Both the position numbers and the translations under genes were made by a program. The notes under the pieces are model-generated. The model made no database searches and was not told where the DNA came from. It saw only the letters and a program-made list of their open reading frames with translations. From UBA5941 sp021824385 (GTDB lineage: Bacteria > Patescibacteriota > Microgenomatia > UBA8517), in NCBI GenBank assembly GCA_027347685.1, contig DAIEQM010000029.1:1-14910 (forward strand): 14,910 nucleotides of DNA, given 5' to 3'. Every line of letters starts with the position of its first letter. Position 1 is the first letter of the stretch. This document shows positions 7,968 through 14,722 of this stretch, in pieces.

Positions 7968-10010
7968 TTGAATTATATGCTTAACAACACCTCAGCAAAA
8001 GCAACCAATACGCTCAAACAAATAGAAAATGTTATTCTTTTTGGTCTGATAGCTTTATTCCCCGTCTTCTTACTTCCCAGTGTTCAAAACCCTGTTGTTA
8101 CTGCAAAGCTCTCCATTCTCGCAATTGGTTTGGTTTCTATTCTTATCTTGAAGGCCATTCGAAATATCACTTCAAAGTCGAAAGGGCTTGTGTTTGCAAC
8201 TTCTAGCTTAGACCTCCCTATTCTTTTACTTACCGTTGCCTATATTGTGAGCGGTTATTTAGTAAGCCCTAACAGACTTGAAGCTTTTTGGCTACCAGGA
8301 TCTGCATCTTTTATCATAGGAGGAGCAGTTTTATATTTCGTGCTTAGACAATTAAACGAAAAATCGAGAATGTCGGTTCGATTGTCACTCATTGCAGGAG
8401 GAGCATTTCTAGCATTTTATTCGGTTCTTCAAGTATCAGGAATATTAAAAAGTATGCAGTCTCTGCCCGCTTATCTTCAAAACGATGTATTCAGCCCTGC
8501 AGGAAGCGTTTTCGTTTCAGTTATTGTTTTTATAGTATTGGCTCCAATGGTTGCAGACATTATTCTTCACTCCGACAAATACCTATATAAAGTACTCTGC
8601 GGAATTGCTGGTGGACTTTTTGTTCTCGCGTTTATCGTCTCCCTTTCAGGAGCCATCAAAAATTGGAATGAGACACAACTTCCAACCCTATCAACTTCTT
8701 GGGTGGTTGCAACAGAAAGCTTGAAGCTCAAACCATTTACCGGTGTTGGAGCAGGCAACTATTTGAGTGCATTTTCTCGATTTATTCCCATTTCTTATAA
8801 TGCAACACCACAGTGGAGCACTCGTTTTTCGAATGCAAGTAACTTCTACTTAACTGCAATTGCTGAGACCGGACTCCTCGGATTAGCATCGCTTGTAGTG
8901 CTTATGATTGCTTTTTATAAAACTTCAAAAAAATCTATTTCGGAAGGAATGGTCTTTGAGTACGCTCCAGCAATACTCATGATTGTGTCACTTGCACTGT
9001 TCCCTGGAACACCTGTCCTTGTAGTATTGTTCTTTATAACTCTTGCCCTTTCTGGAAGAACACATATTGTTCATATGTTCACACCTGCACATGAAGCCGC
9101 TGATGCATCTACTGAAGGAAAATTTGCTACATTTGCCACCGCAATTCCCCTTATTTTAATCAGTGTCTTTGCGCTTTTCTTAGTCGGCCGTGAAGTAAAA
9201 GCAGAAGTTTTGTACCAGAAGGCATTGAATGCGGTAAGTGCACAAGATGGAAAGCTTGCATACGACACACTTCAAAGTGCAATCAATACCAGTCCATACA
9301 ACGACAGAATGCATCTAACGTATTCTCAGCTTAATTTGCTGTTGGCCAATTCACTTACTCAAAAGAAGACATTGTCTGATGATGAAAAGAATACGATTTC
9401 ACAGCTCGTACAACAGGCAGTTCGTGAAGGAAGAGCCGCGGTTGCCCTCAACATTGATCGATCAGGAAATTGGGTAAATCTGGGAAGTATTTATAGAGCC
9501 GTTATTCCACTCGCAAAAGGTGCCGACCAATTTGCATTACAAACCTATTCGCAAGCAATAGTTCTCGACCCGATTAATCCAAATGTGCGTGTAGCATTAG
9601 GTGGAGTGTATTACGGGCTCAAGAGGTATGAGGAGGCAATCGATGTCTTTAGACTTGCCACTTCTGCAAAACCCGATTTTGCAAATGCTCACTACAATGT
9701 AGCAATTGCGTACCGAGATAATGGACAATATGACAAATCTTTAGCTGAACTTACCGGAGTTCTTTCACTTGTACAAAAAGATTCAGCTGATTACCAAGCA
9801 GTACAGAAAGAAATTGAAAACGTGAAGAGTAAGGCTCCTCAAAAGGCTCCTGCACCGGTGCAAACAGACAATCTCACGCCTCCGACAAAGATTGAGGAGA
9901 ACAAGAAATTGCAAGAAAAGATTGCACTTCCAAATGAAGCAACACCAACAGCAGTAGTTTCACCTACTCCGGTGGAAAATAATGCTCCTGAAGCATCCCC
10001 ATTACCATAA
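7968..10010 (+). CDS. O-antigen ligase/polymerase-like membrane protein with C-terminal TPR repeats
   Basis: This is a predicted Wzy/WaaL-type enzyme that would join or polymerise lipid-linked glycans on the outer face of the membrane. Its 680 residues begin with about ten hydrophobic helices between 20 and 410. The family's large-loop region lies at about 245-310: SWVVATESLKLKPFTGVGAGNY, then a segment ending FSNASNFYL (287-295), then ETGLLGL. The His usual in the H-N-x-x-L part of this motif in ligases is absent here (SNFYL). After the last helix (about 390-408) come TPR-type helical repeats (about 411-610), clearest at NPNVRVALGGVYYGLKRYEE and PDFANAHYNVAIAYRDNG, then a Pro/Thr/Lys tail. 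The start is a TTG at 7968 five bases after AGGA; the ATG at 7977 is an equally reasonable start. Glycan substrate cannot be told from sequence. Confidence 0.85.
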   Translation: MNYMLNNTSAKATNTLKQIENVILFGLIALFPVFLLPSVQNPVVTAKLSILAIGLVSILILKAIRNITSKSKGLVFATSSLDLPILLLTVAYIVSGYLVSPNRLEAFWLPGSASFIIGGAVLYFVLRQLNEKSRMSVRLSLIAGGAFLAFYSVLQVSGILKSMQSLPAYLQNDVFSPAGSVFVSVIVFIVLAPMVADIILHSDKYLYKVLCGIAGGLFVLAFIVSLSGAIKNWNETQLPTLSTSWVVATESLKLKPFTGVGAGNYLSAFSRFIPISYNATPQWSTRFSNASNFYLTAIAETGLLGLASLVVLMIAFYKTSKKSISEGMVFEYAPAILMIVSLALFPGTPVLVVLFFITLALSGRTHIVHMFTPAHEAADASTEGKFATFATAIPLILISVFALFLVGREVKAEVLYQKALNAVSAQDGKLAYDTLQSAINTSPYNDRMHLTYSQLNLLLANSLTQKKTLSDDEKNTISQLVQQAVREGRAAVALNIDRSGNWVNLGSIYRAVIPLAKGADQFALQTYSQAIVLDPINPNVRVALGGVYYGLKRYEEAIDVFRLATSAKPDFANAHYNVAIAYRDNGQYDKSLAELTGVLSLVQKDSADYQAVQKEIENVKSKAPQKAPAPVQTDNLTPPTKIEENKKLQEKIALPNEATPTAVVSPTPVENNAPEASPLP

Positions 10011-10147
10011 AATACTTTTATTAAGTATCCATTTAGGTAGAAAATTCCCATTAGAAACTAATCGTGTGAATGATACTCAGGTGAGACGAAGATTCCTAAT
10101 GCTGTAACCGATGTAGACCGACCGATATAATTCACGGAAATACTTTG

Positions 10148-10218
10148 TGGACCGTGGCGGAATCGAACCGCCGTTTCTGCAATGCGAATGCAGTGTATTA
10201 CCTCTGTACGAACGGCCC
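10148..10218 (-). tRNA. tRNA-Ala (anticodon CGC)
   Basis: Folded by hand on the minus strand. The 7-bp acceptor stem GGGCCGT/ACGGTCC contains the G3-U70 wobble pair that is the main alanine identity element, with A73 as discriminator. The anticodon arm is CTGCA-TTCGCAT-TGCAG, giving CGC, which reads GCG. The T arm is GGCGG-TTCGATT-CCGCC. The D stem is GTAC/ATAC with a C13-A22 mismatch. The variable loop has four bases and total length is 71. CCA is not encoded (the next bases are CAA), so it must be added after transcription. Confidence 0.95.
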
Positions 10219-10232
10219 TTCTGTTACCCCCG

Positions 10233-10241
10233 ATTATACCA
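10233..10241 (-). promoter_or_regulatory. Extended -10 promoter for tRNA-Ala
   Basis: On the minus strand, TGG directly precedes a perfect TATAAT (TGGTATAAT), an extended -10 element. Transcription would start near 10226, eight bases before the tRNA 5' end. No good -35 box is visible, as is usual for extended -10 promoters. It lies just beyond the stop of the M23 peptidase gene. Confidence 0.6.
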
Positions 10242-10248
10242 AATGAAG

Positions 10249-11355
10249 TTATCTGAGTACTGAAAGTGGACTTATCCTTGTTGCGCCTTTGTACACTTCA
10301 AAATGCAAGTGAGTTCCTGTTGAGCGGCCAGTAGATCCCATTTGACCAATCGCAGACCCACGGGTAACGGTTTGACCAACCACCACATACAACTTCTGCA
10401 TATGCCCATACCGAGTACGATACCCATTGCCATGATCAATCATTACCATGTTTCCGTAGCCAGTATTATCCCAACCAGATGCAATAACCTTTCCGCTGTC
10501 GGCAGCCAATACCTGAGGTGATGCAGGGTTCGCAATATCGACTCCCGGATGATACCAATAGAACTTCTGTGTAATCACTCCTTGTGTTGGCCACACAAAT
10601 GAACCTGAAGCCACCACGGTTCCCGCATCAGGGGTAATTTGCTTGACACGAGCGACTGGAGACCATGGAATTTCGTCTTGCTTCACACCATCGGGAACAA
10701 TAACGAGTTGTCCAATTGCCAAATCAAACGTTTCATCGTTTACAAAGGTGTTAAAAGGAAAATCAACGATCGCCTGTTTGTTGGCGTCATATTTTTTGGC
10801 AATCGAATCAAGCGTGTCTCCTTTTTGCACTTTGTGAGAAACTCCCGTGACAGGCAGAATTTGTAGAACCTGGCCATCTTTAATAGAATCTTTGGAAGCT
10901 AAATTGTTTTGCCAGCGAATGGTGTCTGTTGAGATATCAAACTTTTGAGCGATTGTGCTTACCGTGTCGCCAGACTGCACCGTATAGTCAATAATAGAAT
11001 CTCGATACTGCTGCTGAGAAAAATCGGTTGAAATACTGGTGTCTTCTGTTGAAGCAGATAAAACCTGAGAAGGACTTGGAACATCCCATGGGTTCACTCC
11101 TTGGGCTTCGAGTTGCTTAACAAGAACTGGCGCAACCATTATTCCAAGAGCGGTGATACCAGCCATACTTGAATGTACAAAGCGTGTGGCATGCTTCCCT
11201 CTTTGTTTGTAAAGCCTGCTCACAAACATTCCTTTCCCTGTTTCAAATCGGACAAACTGAGTGTGGAGTACTTTGGTAACAAAAATAAAAAGTTCTCGAA
11301 GAAATTGTGAAAAGTCTATGAAGAAGGGACGTGCCTCACGGAAAAATGATTTCAT
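10249..11355 (-). CDS. Membrane-anchored LysM-LysM-M23 cell-wall endopeptidase
   Basis: This is a predicted peptidoglycan-binding and peptidoglycan-cleaving enzyme (LytM/NlpD/gametolysin class) outside the membrane. In 368 residues: a basic cytoplasmic N-terminus of about 60, a membrane helix (about 64-80), a Ser/Thr/Gln linker, LysM 1 (about 122-168, YTVQSGDTVSTIAQKF), LysM 2 (about 172-221, HKVQKGDTLDSIAKKY) and an M23 domain (about 252-360). The zinc ligands are intact: H269 and D273 in YHPGVD, and H351 in HLHFE, with catalytic histidines H318 (YGHM) and H349. All active-site residues are present, so it is likely an active enzyme and not an EnvC/NlpD-like activator. The ATG at 11355 lies 27 bases after the rho stop and about 7 bases after a predicted transcription start. 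I see no SD. A longer cytoplasmic tail than usual is the only oddity. Confidence 0.93.
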   Translation of the reverse strand: MKSFFREARPFFIDFSQFLRELFIFVTKVLHTQFVRFETGKGMFVSRLYKQRGKHATRFVHSSMAGITALGIMVAPVLVKQLEAQGVNPWDVPSPSQVLSASTEDTSISTDFSQQQYRDSIIDYTVQSGDTVSTIAQKFDISTDTIRWQNNLASKDSIKDGQVLQILPVTGVSHKVQKGDTLDSIAKKYDANKQAIVDFPFNTFVNDETFDLAIGQLVIVPDGVKQDEIPWSPVARVKQITPDAGTVVASGSFVWPTQGVITQKFYWYHPGVDIANPASPQVLAADSGKVIASGWDNTGYGNMVMIDHGNGYRTRYGHMQKLYVVVGQTVTRGSAIGQMGSTGRSTGTHLHFEVYKGATRISPLSVLR

Positions 11356-11368
11356 GGTAGCAAACCAC

Positions 11369-11397
11369 AGGATAACAAAGTATTAGACGGTTTTCAA
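11369..11397 (-). promoter_or_regulatory. Promoter for the LysM/M23 peptidase gene
   Basis: On the minus strand, TTGAAA (11397-11392), a 17-bp spacer and TATCCT (11374-11369). The -35 box matches consensus at five of six bases and lies in the last codons of rho. Predicted start is about 11362, seven bases before the ATG. The same TATCCT box and 17-bp spacing recur upstream of the LPKTG gene. Confidence 0.5.
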
Positions 11398-12600
11398 ACT
11401 GGTGAGGAATGACTTATTGTCGTCTGTCTTTTGCAGTTTCGTGAGTAGCATTTCGGTTCTCTCATCATCACTCATCATATCAAGCATACGTCTGAGAGTG
11501 AGAATTTGTTGCATGGTGTCTTTTCCGTATAAAAGCTCTTCTTGTCGTGTCCCAGAGCGCGTAACATTGATTGCGGGGAAAACACGCCGCTCAGCAAGTC
11601 GTCGATCTAAATGAAGTTCCATGTTACCAGTTCCTTTGAATTCCTCATACACAAGGTCATCCATACGTGAGCCAGTATCAATCAAACAGGTTCCAATCAT
11701 AGTAAGAGATCCGCCGTTTTCAATTTTTCGTGCTGCTCCAAAGAATTTCTTTGCAGGTTGTAAGGCCTCAGTATTAAATCCTCCACTGAGAGTTCTACCA
11801 GTGTTTGGAAGCGCCAAATTATATGCGCGTGCGAGTCTGGTGATCGAATCTAAAACAATTACGACATCTTTGCCTTCTTCTACAAGTCTTTTGGCACGAT
11901 CAAGAGCAAGCTCGCCTGCTCGGGTTTGTTCATGAACATCATCATCAAAGTTACTTGCGGCAACTTGTCCTTTTCCACCGGTCATTTCCTTCAAGCTTCG
12001 CGCAATATCGGTTACTTCCTCAGGTCGCTCCCCAATAAGAACGGCCATAATTTGTACATCAGGATGATTTTTTGCAATTCCGGTAATAATGTCTTTAATA
12101 AGCCATGTTTTACCAGCCTTTGGAGGCGACACGATAAGCCCACGTTGTCCAAATCCAATTGGAGCAACCAAATCAATCATTCGAGTTGTGAGCGTATCTT
12201 TGTCTGTTTCAAGTTTAATTTGCTTATCAGGATAAATTGCGGTGAGGTTATCAAATTCAGGTCGTTCACGCATTTCAACGGCTTCATTTCCGTTTACGGT
12301 TTCCACTTTCAAAAGTCCCCAATACCGCTCATTATCTTTCGGGCGCCTCGCGAGTCCTCCAACGAGGTCTCCGTTTCGTAAATTAAATCGTCGAATTTGA
12401 GAAGCAGAAATATAAATATCTTTGTTTGAAGGACTAAAATTAGGGCGCACCAAACCAGAGCCTTCGTTTGCAATGTCTAAAACTCCTTCAACTTGTTCTG
12501 TTGGGAGTGTTGCATCGGGAATGACTCGGTTATCAACGACGAGCGGTTGTGATTCTTGATAAGAAGAATTGTCTGACTGTGAACTGTATTGTTGTGACAT
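11383..12600 (-). CDS. rho: Transcription termination factor Rho
   Basis: This is a hexameric RNA-dependent ATPase/helicase that ends transcription on untranslated RNA. The 405 residues cover the cold-shock-like RNA-binding domain (about 37-115, with DIYISASQIRRFNLRNGD), Walker A (GQRGLIVSPPKAGKT, 151-165), Walker B (VVIVLDSITRLARAYN, about 246-261), the R-loop/arginine-finger part (KFFGAARKIENGGSLT, DTGSRMDD) and GTGNMELHLDRRLAERRVFPA. Three departures from E. coli Rho: the N-terminal helix bundle is replaced by about 35 Ser/Gln-rich, probably disordered residues; the RNP1-like G-F-G-F-L-R reads GSGLVR (47-52), losing two RNA-stacking phenylalanines; and the residue after Walker A is Trp (W166), not Met. 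A stop lies in frame just upstream, so the ATG at 12600 is the start. There is no SD. It has its own promoter and a leader of about 90 bases. Confidence 0.97.
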   Translation of the reverse strand: MSQQYSSQSDNSSYQESQPLVVDNRVIPDATLPTEQVEGVLDIANEGSGLVRPNFSPSNKDIYISASQIRRFNLRNGDLVGGLARRPKDNERYWGLLKVETVNGNEAVEMRERPEFDNLTAIYPDKQIKLETDKDTLTTRMIDLVAPIGFGQRGLIVSPPKAGKTWLIKDIITGIAKNHPDVQIMAVLIGERPEEVTDIARSLKEMTGGKGQVAASNFDDDVHEQTRAGELALDRAKRLVEEGKDVVIVLDSITRLARAYNLALPNTGRTLSGGFNTEALQPAKKFFGAARKIENGGSLTMIGTCLIDTGSRMDDLVYEEFKGTGNMELHLDRRLAERRVFPAINVTRSGTRQEELLYGKDTMQQILTLRRMLDMMSDDERTEMLLTKLQKTDDNKSFLTSLKTV

Positions 12601-12697
12601 AGTGTCGTGTCTGTCGGTAATACCTCATCTTTCATTTTCATAACAGGAGCTTCGGGCAACTAAAGCTGAATGAAAAAAGTATTACAGAAGTAACTGT

Positions 12698-12726
12698 ATT
12701 GTATATAAAGGCTGTAAGGAAGTCAA
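12698..12726 (-). promoter_or_regulatory. rho promoter
   Basis: On the minus strand, TTGACT (12726-12721), a 17-bp spacer and TACAAT (12703-12698), each five of six to consensus. Predicted start is about 12691, giving rho a leader of about 90 bases. It lies just after the terminator of the upstream gene, as expected for an independent unit. Confidence 0.7.
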
Positions 12727-12731
12727 ACTCT

Positions 12732-12765
12732 GAAAAAAATAAAGAGCCAACGGGTGTTGGCTCTT
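12732..12765 (-). terminator. Rho-independent terminator of the GC-rich orphan gene
   Basis: A perfect 10-bp inverted repeat (AAGAGCCAAC / GTTGGCTCTT, 12742-12765) with a 4-base loop is followed on the minus strand by TTATTTTTTTC. It begins 16 bases after the stop codon of the minus-strand gene ending at 12782. On the plus strand the hairpin is followed by A's, so it works in one direction only. Confidence 0.9.
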
Positions 12766-12781
12766 AAAAAAACTGAAAGAC

Positions 12782-13219
12782 CTACGCGGCATCATCGGCT
12801 ACATAGTTCGCCGCGAAGTCGTGGAAGCTAAGGTTCCAGTCCTCATCAATGGCGAAGATAACCCACTGTTCCTCCGGTGGTCGATTCGGATTCCTCATTT
12901 GGAGAGAAACATATTTCTCTCCACGGATCTGGCCACCCAGCGATACCATCACTGGTGGCGGCTCTGCAATCGGCAACTCAGGGTCATAAGTGTTTCCGTC
13001 GTATTGCGGCTCAGGAGCCTTCACCGAGACCGATATCAAAATGGCCAGCCATTCCAAGAAGTCTCCCCACCAGTAGGATGGGACCTCAATCGTAACTAAC
13101 CCATCTGCGGGAAGGAAAGAATTCGAAAACATCGGGCCGTCAACAACACCTTTAACTGCCTTGCTGAGGCCGGGTGTTAACACATTTGCGGGTATCGTAA
13201 TCTTGGTTGTTTGGTCCAA
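12782..13219 (-). CDS. GC-richer orphan protein, cytoplasmic, function unknown (TTG start)
   Basis: I do not recognise the family. The start is a TTG at 13219, giving 145 residues beginning MDQTTKITIPANVLTPG, because AAGGAG (13227-13232) lies seven bases before it. The upstream in-frame ATG at 13255 falls inside the -10 box and would not be transcribed. There is no signal peptide. The protein is acidic at the end (NYVADDAA), has a Trp-rich segment PSYWWGDFLEWLAILISVSV (about 53-72) that may be amphipathic, a Pro-rich middle (PELPIAEPPPV) and a beta-strand-like C-terminal part (KYVSLQMRNPNRPPEEQWV). It contains no cysteine. Sample lines count at 50-57% GC against about 33-47% in rho and the sortase gene, so it is either recently acquired or codon-adapted for high expression. 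It is a single-gene unit with strong promoter, SD and terminator. Confidence 0.8.
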   Translation of the reverse strand: MDQTTKITIPANVLTPGLSKAVKGVVDGPMFSNSFLPADGLVTIEVPSYWWGDFLEWLAILISVSVKAPEPQYDGNTYDPELPIAEPPPVMVSLGGQIRGEKYVSLQMRNPNRPPEEQWVIFAIDEDWNLSFHDFAANYVADDAA

Positions 13220-13226
13220 AATGCTT

Positions 13227-13232
13227 CTCCTT
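13227..13232 (-). promoter_or_regulatory. Perfect Shine-Dalgarno that fixes the TTG start at 13219
   Basis: AAGGAG on the minus strand with a 7-base spacer to TTG (13219-13217). It is the best ribosome-binding site in the window and the reason for rejecting the ATG at 13255. Confidence 0.75.
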
Positions 13233-13253
13233 GAGATTAAATAGCTTGGAGAC

Positions 13254-13282
13254 ATTATATATTATAGGACTCAAAAAGTCAA
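13254..13282 (-). promoter_or_regulatory. Promoter of the GC-rich orphan gene
   Basis: On the minus strand, TTGACT (13282-13277), a 17-bp spacer and a perfect TATAAT (13259-13254). Predicted start is about 13247, leaving a leader of about 27 bases that carries the AAGGAG. The -35 box contains the TGA stop of the upstream sortase gene. A second TATAAT at 13261-13266 has no -35 box at usable distance. Confidence 0.75.
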
Positions 13283-14001
13283 ATAGGATTCGCAAAAAGG
13301 AGGAGCCGTTTCCAACTGGTTCCCGGTGGATAGCAGGTTTGAAGAATAAGCTCTTCCCCATCTTGAGGAGACAGCCATGAAACGTCTGAAGCTTCCACAA
13401 TTTTTTGGCCGGTCACTCGATATTGGTGTACTTTCCCCTCGTAGTAGAGCTCAATTGTTTCGCCATTCGGAATTTTCCCCAGATCATAAAAAATGGCATT
13501 ATAAGCTGCAATATTTAGAATTGAGTTGGTAGAATGTGCAAACAAAAAGATACGCGTTCCTTCACCTGGAAGACCGGTCCCTTTGGCTTGAGCAACTCCC
13601 TGTGAAAGGGCATCTTTATACTCTGATTCATCAAATGCGTTTATATTGGGAATAACCACAGATTTTGATCGAAGAAACGGGATATATATTGAAAACTGCG
13701 ATGACACCGCCGCTTCTGGTGATACTTCATCTGAGGCTTGCGCTATTTGAACAGAGGATGTTTGTACTTGGGGAGTTACACCGATTTGTGCAAATTGGCT
13801 TTGGGATATTGGACCAAACGAATAAATATAGAGCGCCATAACCATACTTGTAATACCAGCTCCAATCGTGCGAGTAACGTGCGAGCGTTTCGTTAATTTC
13901 CGTGGAGTAATAACAACACTACCATGAGTTTTGCCCATATCTTTGTGGTACAACGTACCAAAAGGCTTGGTGTCATTCGGTGTCGCGACGAGGTTTTTCA
14001 T
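13279..14001 (-). CDS. Sortase (cysteine transpeptidase)
   Basis: This is a membrane-anchored transpeptidase that cuts LPXTG-type signals and joins the protein to an envelope nucleophile. Numbered from the ATG at 14025, there is a basic cytoplasmic start, one membrane helix (about 54-72), a linker, and a sortase beta-barrel (about 110-248). The catalytic triad is visible: H164 in LFAHS, C231 in LILQTCYPPGTSWKR, and R240. The C-terminal R is four residues closer to the usual KR-L pattern than in many class D enzymes, so I leave the class open. Several starts are possible: ATGs at 14025, 14016, 14001 and 13938, none with a good SD. I chose 14001 as a compromise. All except 13938 overlap the end of the LPKTG gene, which points to translational coupling with its substrate. 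Confidence 0.9.
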   Translation of the reverse strand: MKNLVATPNDTKPFGTLYHKDMGKTHGSVVITPRKLTKRSHVTRTIGAGITSMVMALYIYSFGPISQSQFAQIGVTPQVQTSSVQIAQASDEVSPEAAVSSQFSIYIPFLRSKSVVIPNINAFDESEYKDALSQGVAQAKGTGLPGEGTRIFLFAHSTNSILNIAAYNAIFYDLGKIPNGETIELYYEGKVHQYRVTGQKIVEASDVSWLSPQDGEELILQTCYPPGTSWKRLLLFANPI

Positions 14002-14536
14002 AGAGATAGAGTCCATACATTCCAAGTCCAGCGAGGAAAATGCTCACCCAGAGCTCTGCTCCTGTTTTTGGAAGCGTCGTTTTAGTTGCAGAGGGCTTTG
14101 CAGAAGCCGTAGCAATAGGAGAAGAATTCAGCCGTGAAACCGGTGTAGCAGTTGGCGCAATAGTAGGAGCAGGACTTGGTGAGCTAAAATTTGGATTTCC
14201 TGCTTTATATAAGTTACATGAGTTTTCGTTTTGTTTTACTCGAACAGCACAAGAGAGATTCTGGTTTGGAGCATAATAAAGGACTTGTCCACAACCGCTC
14301 GGAGGATTGGCACAAAATGAGTCATTTCGGGTGTCACTCAGCGTTGCATTCGTATCTTTCAAGTCACAAATGCCATCTTTATTTGTGTCCCCGTTTGGAC
14401 AATTGTATGTCTCACAGCGAACAATCGATGCTCCATCAGTGCACTGAGACCAATAAGATGTTGATTGCGCGCTCACGCTCCCCACTGAAAGCGAGGCCAA
14501 TACTATTGTTGATGCGAACAAAAAGAGTTTTTTCAT
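13973..14536 (-). CDS. LPKTG surface protein, Cys-rich with a Ca2+-loop-like motif; probable sortase substrate
   Basis: The 187-residue precursor has a signal peptide (MKKLFLFAST start, cleavage likely after A23 in SVSA), a Cys-rich domain of about 85 residues with eight cysteines (32, 41, 46, 57, 75, 82, 96, 107), a Ser/Pro/Thr/Ala linker (about 118-153) and a textbook sorting signal: LPKTG (155-159), a hydrophobic stretch (about 161-178), then KPRR. Residues 50-58 (DTNKDGICD) follow the D-x-N-x-D-G-x-x-D pattern of dockerin or thrombospondin type 3 calcium loops, so metal binding is plausible. The even cysteine count suggests up to four disulfides formed outside the cell. I do not recognise the domain family. 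The sortase gene overlaps its 3' end, so the pair is almost certainly enzyme and substrate. Confidence 0.88.
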   Translation of the reverse strand: MKKLFLFASTIVLASLSVGSVSAQSTSYWSQCTDGASIVRCETYNCPNGDTNKDGICDLKDTNATLSDTRNDSFCANPPSGCGQVLYYAPNQNLSCAVRVKQNENSCNLYKAGNPNFSSPSPAPTIAPTATPVSRLNSSPIATASAKPSATKTTLPKTGAELWVSIFLAGLGMYGLYLYEKPRRDTE

Positions 14537-14600
14537 TTCGTGCAGTTACCGTGATTAACTATTTGTCTGGCAGATGTGTGCCAAAATTGAAGAATTGAAT

Positions 14601-14629
14601 AGGATAACCTATATATGATGAGAAGTCAA
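14601..14629 (-). promoter_or_regulatory. Promoter of the LPKTG-sortase operon
   Basis: On the minus strand, TTGACT (14629-14624), a 17-bp spacer and TATCCT (14606-14601). Predicted start is about 14594, giving a leader of about 57 bases before the ATG at 14536. A second -35-like TTGGCA nearer the gene lacks a matching -10 box. Confidence 0.5.
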
Positions 14630-14670
14630 GCTTATGTGGTGTACCAAACAACCTATAAATCGAGACGTGT

Positions 14671-14708
14671 CAAAAAAAAGATCCGGTATGAGATGTTCTC
14701 ATACCGGA
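14671..14708 (-). terminator. Rho-independent terminator of the gene at the right edge
   Basis: A perfect 12-bp inverted repeat (TCCGGTATGAGA / TCTCATACCGGA, 14682-14708) with a 3-base loop is followed on the minus strand by TCTTTTTTTTG. It starts 14 bases after the stop codon at 14723. It separates that gene from the LPKTG-sortase operon. Confidence 0.9.
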
Positions 14709-14722
14709 AACAACTGAAATGA

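Noticed and set aside
10012..10030. Small hairpin ATACTT/AAGTAT after the TPR gene
   Set aside because: Only six A/T-rich pairs, with no T tract on the plus strand. The T run on the minus side is short, so it is not a credible terminator.
10080..10145. Stretch with repeated GACCGAC/CCGAT just downstream of the tRNA
   Set aside because: Does not fold into a second tRNA or a convincing hairpin. Probably ordinary spacer.
11926..12381. Plus-strand reading frame of 151 codons across rho
   Set aside because: Antisense to the Rho RNA-binding and Walker A regions, with no SD or promoter and no recognisable protein.
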